Positions 58,056-64,000 of a DNA stretch of 64,000 nt are shown piece after piece. The stretch's first letter is position 1. The number at the start of each line of letters is the position of its first letter. The translations under genes were made by a program, and so were the position numbers. The DNA is from Onstottus_B arcticum (GTDB lineage: Bacteria; Acidobacteriota; Blastocatellia; UBA7656): the NCBI GenBank assembly GCA_038040485.1, contig JBBPIE010000002.1, positions 333,964-397,963 on the forward strand. Direction: 5' to 3'. Under the pieces are notes generated by a model. That model was not told where the DNA came from. It searched no databases and saw only the letters and a list, made by a program, of their open reading frames with translations.

Positions 58056-60512
58056 CTATTCCTGACGCAAGGCGACCATCGGGTCGATCTGCATCGCTCT
58101 TCTGGCCGGGACATAGATCGACAGGAACGCGACTGCCGCCAGCACAAACGGAATACCCAGGAACGTTGCCAGGTCTCGGGCGCTTACGCCAAAAAGCAAG
58201 TTCTCCATGACGCGGGTCGCGAGAAACGCCGCAACCAGGCCTATCAGAATGCCCATCAGAACCAGAAGCATTCCTTGTCCGACGATCATCCTGAAAATGT
58301 CCGAAGCTTGTGCGCCTATCGCAATTCGAATCCCGATCTCGTGCACGCGCTGCGCGACAAGGTAGTTCATCACGCCGTATATTCCGACTGCTGCCAGGAT
58401 TATCGCGACTACAGCAAAGACTCCAAGCAGAACCGTGTACAGACGAGGCTGCGAGACAGACTCACTGACGATCTGTTGCATCGTTTTGACATCGTAAGCG
58501 GATTGATTCGCGTCCAGGGCTGCTATTTCCTGACGCACCGGACCCGCCATTTTTGCGGGATCGGATTGAGTGCGCACCACCAGGCTCATGAAGTTCCAGG
58601 ACTGCTGCTGGTAGGGCAAATACATTTGCGATCCCGAATCGGTGTCCAGACCCAAATGCTTGATATCGCCAACCACTCCAACGATCTCACGTGAAACTCC
58701 GCCCAGTGATGGAAGAGTCAAGCGGCGTCCGATCGGGTCTTCTCCGGGCCAGTAGCGCCGAGCCATGGTGTCGTTGATGATCAGGACGGGAGGAGATTCC
58801 GCGCTGTCCCGCTCGGTGAAATATCTTCCTTTGAGCAGCGGCGTCCCGAGTGTGTGAAAGTAATCGGCGTTTATCGCTCCGGTACTGGCGATGAGCCGCT
58901 CCCCTGTTGTTGCAGGCGGACGCCCGTCAATCGTAAAGCGGAATCTCACTATGGTCGAGGTCAACGGCAGGTTCGTCACAGCTCCTACGGACCGCACTCC
59001 GGGCAAGTCCTCGACGCGTCTAAGCAACCGCGTGTAAAAGTCTTTGACTTGATGGTCTTCGCTGTACTTGGCCGGAGCCAGGTTTACCATCATCGTCAGG
59101 GTGTTGTCCGCGTTGAAGCCGGGATTTACATTTTGCAAAGACCAGAAACTCTTAATCATCAGGCCCGCGATTATGAGCAGCACGGTAGTCACAACCATCT
59201 CAGAGACGACAAGAACACCGCGAACTCGCCGGCCGCCGCGCCCTCCTGTTGAGCCACGTGATCCTTCTTTTAGCATCTCGTTCAGATCGGGCTTTGAAGC
59301 TTGCAACGCAGGCGCAAGGCCAAAGATTATTCCCGTGAGTATCGAGACCAACAGCGTAAATCCAAGTACGCGGACATCGACACCTACCTCGCTCAGCCGC
59401 GGAATATTCGGGGGGTTAAGGCTCACTAGCAGTTTGATTCCGACAAATGCGAACAGAAGACCCAGCGCGCCGCCAATCAGAGCGAGCACCAAACTCTCGG
59501 TTAACAACTGCCTTATCAACCTAAGCCGGCCTGCTCCGAGCGCCGCTCGAATCGCAAGCTCCTTCTGCCGCGCGGCCGCACGCGCGAGAAGCAGGTTGGC
59601 TACATTAGCGCAGGCAATTAGCAGGACGGATCCTACGGCCACGAGCAAAACTATCAAAGCGGGCTTTATGTTGCCGATTATCTGTTTGTGCAACGAAACA
59701 ATGTTAATGCTCAATCCAGTGTTTACATCCGGATACTGCTGTTCAATCTGTCGAGCTACGATCTCCAGGTCGGCCTGAGCCTGGCTTATCGTGACACCCG
59801 GCTTGAGACGAGCCACGCCTATCAGGAACCGATGCGTGCGACCCTTGAACTCGGCGCCGCCGCCGGATGCGGGGATTCGAAATGGATCTCCGCCATCGAA
59901 TGACATGGGCACCCAGACTTGAGGATTATCGTGCGGGTTGGGAGGTTGAAAAGTAGAAGGCATCACACCCACGGCGGTAAAACTCGCGCCGTTAATCATG
60001 ATCGACTTGCCTACGAAGTCCGGAGCACCGCCGAAGCGGCGTTTCCACAATCCGTGGGTTACAACGACGACGCGATCAGCGCCTGCTTGATCCTCCTGAG
60101 GCAGGAATGTGCGGCCGAGCGCCGGATTGACACCCAGCAAAGAGAAAAAGTTGGCTGAGACTACGCTACCCGAAACGTGCTCCGGCTCGTCGCCTGAGCT
60201 GATGTTGAAGTCTTCGTATGCGAAAGATGCCAACTGCTCGAAAACCTGGTTGTGTTCGCGATAGTCGAGAAAATCGAGTACCGAGAGCGGGTAGGTCGGC
60301 ACACCGCTCTTGACGTTGTTTCCCCAAACCATCACAAGCCGATCGGGGTCACTTAAAGCAAGCGGGCGAAGCAAGATCGCATTCACCACGCTGAAGATCG
60401 CACTGTTGGCTCCAGTCCCCAGCATTATGGCGAGTATCGCAACGATGCTAAATCCGGGATTCTTGATAAGCGTTCGAAAGCCATAGCGGAAGTCATACAA
60501 TAGGTTTTCCAT
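58056..60512 (-). CDS. ADOP-family orphan ABC permease 10
   Basis: 818 residues, no N-terminal soluble domain (MENLLYDFRYGFRTLIKNPG). First helix motif LGTGANSAIFSVVNAILLRP; the second half contains NEMLKEGSRGSTGGRGGRRV before the fifth helix; it ends QIDPMVALRQE. ATG 60512 is preferred over a GTG three codons earlier. It is the first gene of a minus-strand operon with the divergent sigma factor and the zinc-finger protein, so it may be part of a sigma-controlled envelope response rather than of the PadR array. Confidence 0.92.
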   Translation of the reverse strand: MENLLYDFRYGFRTLIKNPGFSIVAILAIMLGTGANSAIFSVVNAILLRPLALSDPDRLVMVWGNNVKSGVPTYPLSVLDFLDYREHNQVFEQLASFAYEDFNISSGDEPEHVSGSVVSANFFSLLGVNPALGRTFLPQEDQAGADRVVVVTHGLWKRRFGGAPDFVGKSIMINGASFTAVGVMPSTFQPPNPHDNPQVWVPMSFDGGDPFRIPASGGGAEFKGRTHRFLIGVARLKPGVTISQAQADLEIVARQIEQQYPDVNTGLSINIVSLHKQIIGNIKPALIVLLVAVGSVLLIACANVANLLLARAAARQKELAIRAALGAGRLRLIRQLLTESLVLALIGGALGLLFAFVGIKLLVSLNPPNIPRLSEVGVDVRVLGFTLLVSILTGIIFGLAPALQASKPDLNEMLKEGSRGSTGGRGGRRVRGVLVVSEMVVTTVLLIIAGLMIKSFWSLQNVNPGFNADNTLTMMVNLAPAKYSEDHQVKDFYTRLLRRVEDLPGVRSVGAVTNLPLTSTIVRFRFTIDGRPPATTGERLIASTGAINADYFHTLGTPLLKGRYFTERDSAESPPVLIINDTMARRYWPGEDPIGRRLTLPSLGGVSREIVGVVGDIKHLGLDTDSGSQMYLPYQQQSWNFMSLVVRTQSDPAKMAGPVRQEIAALDANQSAYDVKTMQQIVSESVSQPRLYTVLLGVFAVVAIILAAVGIYGVMNYLVAQRVHEIGIRIAIGAQASDIFRMIVGQGMLLVLMGILIGLVAAFLATRVMENLLFGVSARDLATFLGIPFVLAAVAFLSIYVPARRAMQIDPMVALRQE

Positions 60513-60575
60513 AGTCGTCACTTAGCCAATCGCCATCTTGAAGGACATCACAGCTCCTGGCTGTGAGCGGGTCAA

Positions 60576-61871
60576 TCAATCACTGGTGCGCAGCGCAGGG
60601 CTTGCCATCGCAATGACGCACGTTAGCAGCAAGAAGCTGCCGCTCGCTACGAAGACAGCCCTGAGGTTGAGAGTTACTATGAAACCCGCCAGGGCAAATG
60701 ACAGCGGCTCAAGCACAGACATTCCTAACAACAAGAGGCTTATCACGCGCCCTAACATTCCTGGCTTGGTTCTCGATTGAATCCAGGCCATAATAAGAAT
60801 GTTGCCCAGTCCGCCTCCCATTCCCGTCAACACAAGCACCGCGCAAGCCACCAGGAGATTAGTCGCAAATCCGAGCAGCCCCAACCCAAGCCCGATAGCA
60901 ACCGCTCCGCTGATCAGCACCGGTCCGCGCCGCCGCCCAGAGGTGATCGAGCCGGCTGACAACATGCCAATCAGCATGCCGCCGCCCAGAGATGACATCA
61001 TCCACCCTAACGCGCTGGCGCCTCCCGCCTCGAAGCGGGTCTTGGCCAGCGATGCAATTCCAACAGAGGCCGGGCCGGCATAGCAGAATTCGATAGCACA
61101 GATGAAAAGGAAGAGTGCGCGTACGACGGGTTCACTCCAAGCGTAGCGCAAGCCTTCGCGTATGCTCGCGACCAGGCCTTTGAGGCCGCCGCGTCGTTGT
61201 GCCGACGCTTCGTCACCTGGCGCCTCAGCGCGGCTGGCGCCTTTCTCCATAAGCCCGATCATCAGCGCCACAAAAACAAACGTGGCTGTATCAATAGCAA
61301 AGGCTACAGCGAGTCCGGCGGTAGAAACTACTATCCCAGCCACCGCCGGCCCTAGAAGCGACATCAGCCTTCCCGTTCCACGCAGCAAAGCGTTGCTGGC
61401 CGGAAGGTGGTCCTTTGAGACCAGCGACGGTATCACTGCCATGTATGCCGGAAAGAAGACTGCATCAACCATTCCGAAGATGAACGATAGAGCATAGAGA
61501 TGCCAGAGTTGCGTGATATCCAGCAGCACCACAACCGCGATCAGCGCAGTCACTACAGCTCGAGCCACGCTTGAAACGATCATCAGGATGTGGGGTGAGA
61601 CGCTATCGCTGAGCGCGCCGCCCAGAAGCTGGAAAGCGGCGCGTGTCCCCGCCGCTACCATCAATACCGTTCCCAGGGCAAAGGCAGAGCCGGTCAACCT
61701 CAGCGTAAGCCAGGGCAACGCGATAAGATAGAACTGATCGCCAAAAAGCGAAACGCTTTGACCAAGCCAAAGCAGCCGAAAATCGCGCGCCGCAAGCGGT
61801 TGCCAAAGGGGGAACCGGCGCACCCGCTGGATCAATGTAGATTGCAAAATCACTGCGGATTCGACGTCCAC
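60576..61871 (-). CDS. Major facilitator superfamily exporter
   Basis: 431 residues from GTG 61871, which has AAGGA just upstream; a TTG eight codons earlier lacks support. About 12 membrane helices are visible. The first reads DFRLLWLGQSVSLFGDQFYL, the family signature of MFS_3/enterobactin-exporter (EntS)-like proteins. The central loop is GASRAEAPGDEASAQRRGG. Proteins of this type export siderophores, macrolides or peptides driven by the proton gradient. It is 64 bp upstream of the permease-sigma operon in the same direction and about 500 bp downstream of the heptapeptide array, also the same direction, so a peptide cargo is imaginable but unproven. Confidence 0.88.
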   Translation of the reverse strand: MDVESAVILQSTLIQRVRRFPLWQPLAARDFRLLWLGQSVSLFGDQFYLIALPWLTLRLTGSAFALGTVLMVAAGTRAAFQLLGGALSDSVSPHILMIVSSVARAVVTALIAVVVLLDITQLWHLYALSFIFGMVDAVFFPAYMAVIPSLVSKDHLPASNALLRGTGRLMSLLGPAVAGIVVSTAGLAVAFAIDTATFVFVALMIGLMEKGASRAEAPGDEASAQRRGGLKGLVASIREGLRYAWSEPVVRALFLFICAIEFCYAGPASVGIASLAKTRFEAGGASALGWMMSSLGGGMLIGMLSAGSITSGRRRGPVLISGAVAIGLGLGLLGFATNLLVACAVLVLTGMGGGLGNILIMAWIQSRTKPGMLGRVISLLLLGMSVLEPLSFALAGFIVTLNLRAVFVASGSFLLLTCVIAMASPALRTSD

Positions 61872-62373
61872 ATATCCTTCCCGCCAAACGAACAATTCAC
61901 GCCGGTAGATTCGGACTTTTGCTGATTGTTATCGCGAACAACTGCACTTATGAAAGACGGTTAATGTGCGCGCGGCGGCCTGATAAACCTGATGGGCTGA
62001 AGTCTTACCTTCCAAGTCTTGTTACAGTCATAGAGCGAGATTCCAACAGCCTCAACCAGACGCGGGGACAAATACCAGACTTTTTTCATGCCGGTCAAGT
62101 GAGAAGTAGCGCAAGCTGCCAGCTTGCGAGCTTGCCTTGATGAGTTTTACCTATTCAACTGGCGCAAGCGTGCTTGCTTTGATGAGGCCCCTATTCAACC
62201 GGCGTCAAGCTGGCAGCTTGCGCTACGCCGCGAAAGGACGCTGAATACGAGCTGTTGAAACAGCAAGGCGCGGAGTCACTAACCTTGCCTCGTGTTGCAG
62301 CCATCGATTTGACTGCACCTCACAGTGCCAGATTCAGTGTCGCCACGCCCGCTCCGTCCTGCTTATTGAATTG
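61872..62373. other. Spacer between heptapeptide array and MFS gene
   Basis: Some 500 bases with no gene. The palindromic element at 62106-62226 occupies the middle; no terminator with a T-run is evident between the array and the MFS start. Confidence 0.5.
62106..62226. repeat. Nested-palindrome element, family A copy 2
   Basis: The left arm at 62106-62128 is identical to that at 20408-20430 (GTAG plus CGCAAGCTGCCAGCTTGCG). The right arm, ending GGCAGCTTGCGCTAC at 62226, has a small change. The interior again has two diverged direct repeats of about 40 bp (CTTGC(C/T)TTGATGAG...ATTCAAC(T/C)GGC). Confidence 0.7.
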
Positions 62374-62397
62374 TCAGTCGCCGAGGATAACGCCCAT
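62374..62397 (-). CDS. Heptapeptide mini-ORF 1 (MGVILGD)
   Basis: On the minus strand AAAAGGAGAATCATC is followed by ATG GGC GTT ATC CTC GGC GAC TGA. AGGAG is exactly 7 nt from the ATG, an ideal ribosome site. It is the last unit of the array, nearest the MFS gene. With seven codons it cannot be scored by coding statistics; its support is the conserved ribosome site, start, stop and peptide in all four copies. The product could be a signalling peptide, a precursor like the seven-residue MccA of microcin C, a leader peptide or a small toxin. Confidence 0.5.
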   Translation of the reverse strand: MGVILGD

Positions 62398-62471
62398 GAT
62401 GATTCTCCTTTTGTTCTTCAGTTGGTTTTTCGAATATCGTTGACGGTTCAGATCCGCTTTGCTTGCTGGCT

Positions 62472-62495
62472 TCAGTCGCCGAGGATAACGCCCAT
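62472..62495 (-). CDS. Heptapeptide mini-ORF 2 (MGVILGD)
   Basis: Identical in sequence to mini-ORF 1, 98 bp further upstream on the minus strand, with AGGAG again 7 nt before ATG. Its own upstream flank is interrupted by the 100-N gap after AAACCAACTGAAGAAC. Same reading ATG GGC GTT ATC CTC GGC GAC TGA. Confidence 0.5.
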   Translation of the reverse strand: MGVILGD

Positions 62496-62526
62496 GATGA
62501 TTCTCCTTTTGTTCTTCAGTTGGTTT

Positions 62527-62626
62527 NNNNNNNNNNNNNNNNNNNNNNNNNNNNNNNNNNNNNNNNNNNNNNNNNNNNNNNNNNNNNNNNNNNNNNNNNN
62601 NNNNNNNNNNNNNNNNNNNNNNNNNN
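62527..62626. other. 100-N assembly gap inside the repeat unit
   Basis: Exactly 100 N, a conventional scaffold-gap length. Removing it joins GGTTT to TTCGAATATCG exactly as in the neighbouring unit, so the true number of units is unresolved and may be larger. Confidence 0.9.
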
Positions 62627-62669
62627 TTCGAATATCGTTGACGGTTCAGATCCGCTTTGCTTGCTGGCT

Positions 62670-62693
62670 TCAGTCACCTAACACAACGCCCAT
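62670..62693 (-). CDS. Heptapeptide mini-ORF 3 (MGVVLGD)
   Basis: Reads ATG GGC GTT GTG TTA GGT GAC TGA on the minus strand, AGGAG 7 nt upstream (GAAAGGAGAAACACC). Relative to copies 1 and 2 the codons for Leu (CTC to TTA) and Gly (GGC to GGT) changed silently and Ile became Val. This pattern is expected if the peptide itself is under selection. Confidence 0.5.
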   Translation of the reverse strand: MGVVLGD

Positions 62694-62820
62694 GGTGTTT
62701 CTCCTTTCCTCATTGTCAGAGGGGTTTTGAGTCCCCCTTTTTCGCTTGGCTTGCCATCAAATCTTGTTGACGTTTTCAGATCCGAGTTGATTCGTTCAGA
62801 TCCGAGTTGCTTCTCGCTTA

Positions 62821-62844
62821 TCAGTCACCTAACACAACGCCCAT
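62821..62844 (-). CDS. Heptapeptide mini-ORF 4 (MGVVLGD)
   Basis: The most upstream unit: GAGAGGAGAAACATC then ATG GGC GTT GTG TTA GGT GAC TGA, again AGGAG-N7-ATG. The peptide equals that of copy 3. A further TAA follows the TGA directly. Its upstream flank (62861 onward) is the likely place of the array promoter. Confidence 0.5.
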   Translation of the reverse strand: MGVVLGD

Positions 62845-62860
62845 GATGTTTCTCCTCTCC

Positions 62861-63242
62861 TGGCGGTCTTCAAGCGGGCTTGATGCCCCTGCGCTTCGTC
62901 TTTCAATTATTGCTTCTTATGATTGTTTCTGTTCTACATAGGGATGACGGCAAAATGGGACGCATATTGTTATCGGGGAAATCTTTTTTGAGTTTTTCCT
63001 TTCTCAATGTTTCTACGGTCAATTCCGAGGACCGACCGCCCCGACAGGGTTTCGACGCTTAAGCCAAGACTTCTACGAACAATGCAGTCATATCGGAGTT
63101 GCCCCTCACAGGCTTGGCCCAAAAGAACGGCGTTGACAGATTGCGAGTAGATCGATCTTGGGGGATTTCAGTACGCAAGGCCCGGTGCGGGCGTCCGTTC
63201 TCCTCGTGGATTGCCCAGCCCACAACCCACCAGGAGATACTA
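62861..63242. other. Divergent promoter region between array and OMP gene
   Basis: About 380 bases with locally AT-rich sequence (around 62900-63020) and no convincing gene. It should contain the array promoter (minus) and the beta-barrel gene promoter (plus). GATAAC near 62970 on the minus strand is a possible -10, but no matching -35 was found. Confidence 0.4.
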
Positions 63243-63926
63243 ATGCGACAACTTCTTCTTGCAGTGGTAGTACTGTGCTCGAGCGCGGCGTTGGCCCATG
63301 CTCAGCAGACGAGCCCCGGCGAGTATCCCAAGCTCGAAATCTTCGGCGGCTATTCGGCGAACGGTGTTTTCAACAAAGCGGACGCCACACTCCAGAACGA
63401 AAACCTCGCTTCCCTGTTTAGTGATTTTGCCGGAGGTCCGAAAGGATTCCAGGGCTCGATCGCACACAACTTCAACCGGTATCTCGGAATAAAGGCGGAC
63501 TTTTCGATGTACTTCGCCAATGCCTCCGAACTGAACACCTTTAATGTCTGCCAGCCTGGTGGTTCATGCACTCTTACTACCCAGGAAACCAACCTGGACA
63601 GGAGGGCCTTCTACTTCATGGCTGGTCCCGAAATCAAAGCGCGAAACAGGACGCGCGTGACGCCGTTCGCTCATGGGCTGGTCGGAGTAGCGAGATCGAC
63701 CGCCGACTTCTCGACGGCCAGCGCAATCTTCACGCGCAATGACTCTCACACTCGAACGGGATTCGCTTATGCTCTCGGCGGCGGGCTCGATTTCCGAATC
63801 ACCCAGAGATTTGGTGTGCGTGCGATGGCAGACTATGTTCAGACGTTTCTTGGAGACCCGGACCCGAACAAGAGCAGACAAAACCACGTTCGCTTGTCAC
63901 TCGGGATTCTCTTCAGCAAGCCGTGA
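63243..63926 (+). CDS. Outer-membrane beta-barrel protein
   Basis: 227 residues. AGGAG precedes ATG 63243 with ideal spacing. A signal peptide (QLLLAVVVLCSSAALAHAQQ) is followed by alternating amphipathic strands typical of a small eight-stranded porin/OmpA-like barrel: LEIFGGYSANGVF, GFQGSIAHNFNRYLGIKADF, AFYFMAGPEIKA, VTPFAHGLVGVAR, TGFAYALGGGLDFRI and FGVRAMADYVQ, ending HVRLSLGILF. One loop contains CQPGGSC. It is a structural or adhesion-type OMP; cargo unknown. The GAGGATT heptamer array starts right after the stop. Confidence 0.85.
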   Translation: MRQLLLAVVVLCSSAALAHAQQTSPGEYPKLEIFGGYSANGVFNKADATLQNENLASLFSDFAGGPKGFQGSIAHNFNRYLGIKADFSMYFANASELNTFNVCQPGGSCTLTTQETNLDRRAFYFMAGPEIKARNRTRVTPFAHGLVGVARSTADFSTASAIFTRNDSHTRTGFAYALGGGLDFRITQRFGVRAMADYVQTFLGDPDPNKSRQNHVRLSLGILFSKP

Positions 63927-63929
63927 TCA

Positions 63930-64000
63930 TCGAGGATTGAGGATTGAGGATTGAGGATAGAGGATTGAGGATTGAGGATTGAGGATAGAGGATTGAGGAT
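63930..64000 (+). repeat. GAGGATT heptamer array at the right edge
   Basis: Tandem GAGGATT and GAGGATA units run from just after the OMP stop to the window end, the same family as the array at 16924-17202. Its inverted partner, if any, lies outside the window. Confidence 0.8.

Larger units (their letters stand above)
62374..62860 (-). repeat. Tandem array of mini-ORF units
   Basis: Four units each hold an AGGAG-N7-ATG heptapeptide frame and a spacer containing GGATCTGAAC and GTCAAC/ATCAAC. Units 1 and 2 are identical and 98 bp apart; units 2 and 3 are 198 bp apart including 100 N, again 98 without it. Units 3 and 4 are 151 bp apart with a doubled CGGATCTGAA element. Copies 3 and 4 carry the diverged codons. 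The whole sits about 500 bp upstream of the MFS gene on the same strand. Confidence 0.8.

Noticed and set aside
14493..60512. MacB fusion transporters with their own ATPase
   Set aside because: None of the ten permeases has a Walker A/ABC signature, and no separate ATPase gene was found.
62371..62730. Plus-strand open frame through the peptide array and N gap
   Set aside because: It reads the complement of ribosome sites and crosses the 100 N; its sense depends on the repeat and has no ribosome site of its own.
60576..62844. Complete microcin C-like operon
   Set aside because: Only a heptapeptide and an MFS pump are present; no MccB/ThiF-like adenylyltransferase is seen in the window and the peptide ends in Asp, not Asn.
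62374..62860. CRISPR array
   Set aside because: Units are 98-151 bp with repeats much longer than spacers, there are no cas genes, and the repeats contain start and stop codons.

Overview
The window reads as a moderately GC-rich Gram-negative chromosome, most likely Acidobacteriota (Blastocatellia-like). The main reason is the large number of 'acidobacterial duplicated orphan permease' (ADOP, TIGR03434-type) genes, one cluster of which is preceded by a short PadR regulator of the acidobacterial type. Lineage is inferred from gene families only. A 100-N gap at 62527-62626 shows this is a draft scaffold.

Layout. 1-2.2 kb: a left-edge partial gene resembling TRAFs-binding-domain proteins, and a frameshifted LolA-like lipoprotein-sorting gene. 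2.2-6 kb: glnS, a cytosolic phospholipase A2-like protein, and tRNA-Gln(CUG). 6-10.1 kb: a three-gene minus-strand operon (alpha/beta hydrolase, membrane-anchored MurF-like ligase, Ddl-like ligase), bounded on the far side by a decayed 3' half of tRNA-Gln next to a small inverted-repeat element. 10.3-18 kb: a TetR operon with its own palindrome, a GNAT acetyltransferase, a Spy-like protein, a putative adhesin, a first ADOP and a PEP mutase/isocitrate lyase-family enzyme. 18-25 kb: a secreted matrixin-like protease, a repeat-built exported protein and a second ADOP. 24.7-28.7 kb: an accessory stretch with a retropepsin/DUF5678 pair, a 279-bp MITE with a 9-bp target duplication, two unknown proteins and a CopG-type antitoxin. 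28.7-32 kb: a Gfo/Idh/MocA oxidoreductase and an ECF sigma operon.

32.1-52 kb: PadR followed by seven tandem co-directional ADOP permeases and the broken 5' end of an eighth. No ABC ATPase or MacA-like adaptor is present. 52-60.5 kb: a TPR-CHAT protease-like protein converging on an operon of ADOP, a divergent sigma factor and a zinc-finger anti-sigma-like protein. 60.5-64 kb: an MFS exporter, a tandem array of heptapeptide mini-genes on the minus strand, and an outer-membrane beta-barrel protein.

The strongest candidate for something undescribed is at 62374-62844. Four mini-ORFs each have AGGAG exactly 7 nt before ATG and encode MGV(I/V)LGD then TGA. They differ mainly by synonymous codons, and two are in a 98-bp tandem repeat interrupted by the assembly gap. 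They lie upstream of, and co-directional with, the MFS gene. The intergenic DNA is also unusually rich in palindromic elements: three copies of a 72-78 bp hairpin, a 23-bp nested palindrome family, heptamer arrays and hairpins at convergent gene ends.
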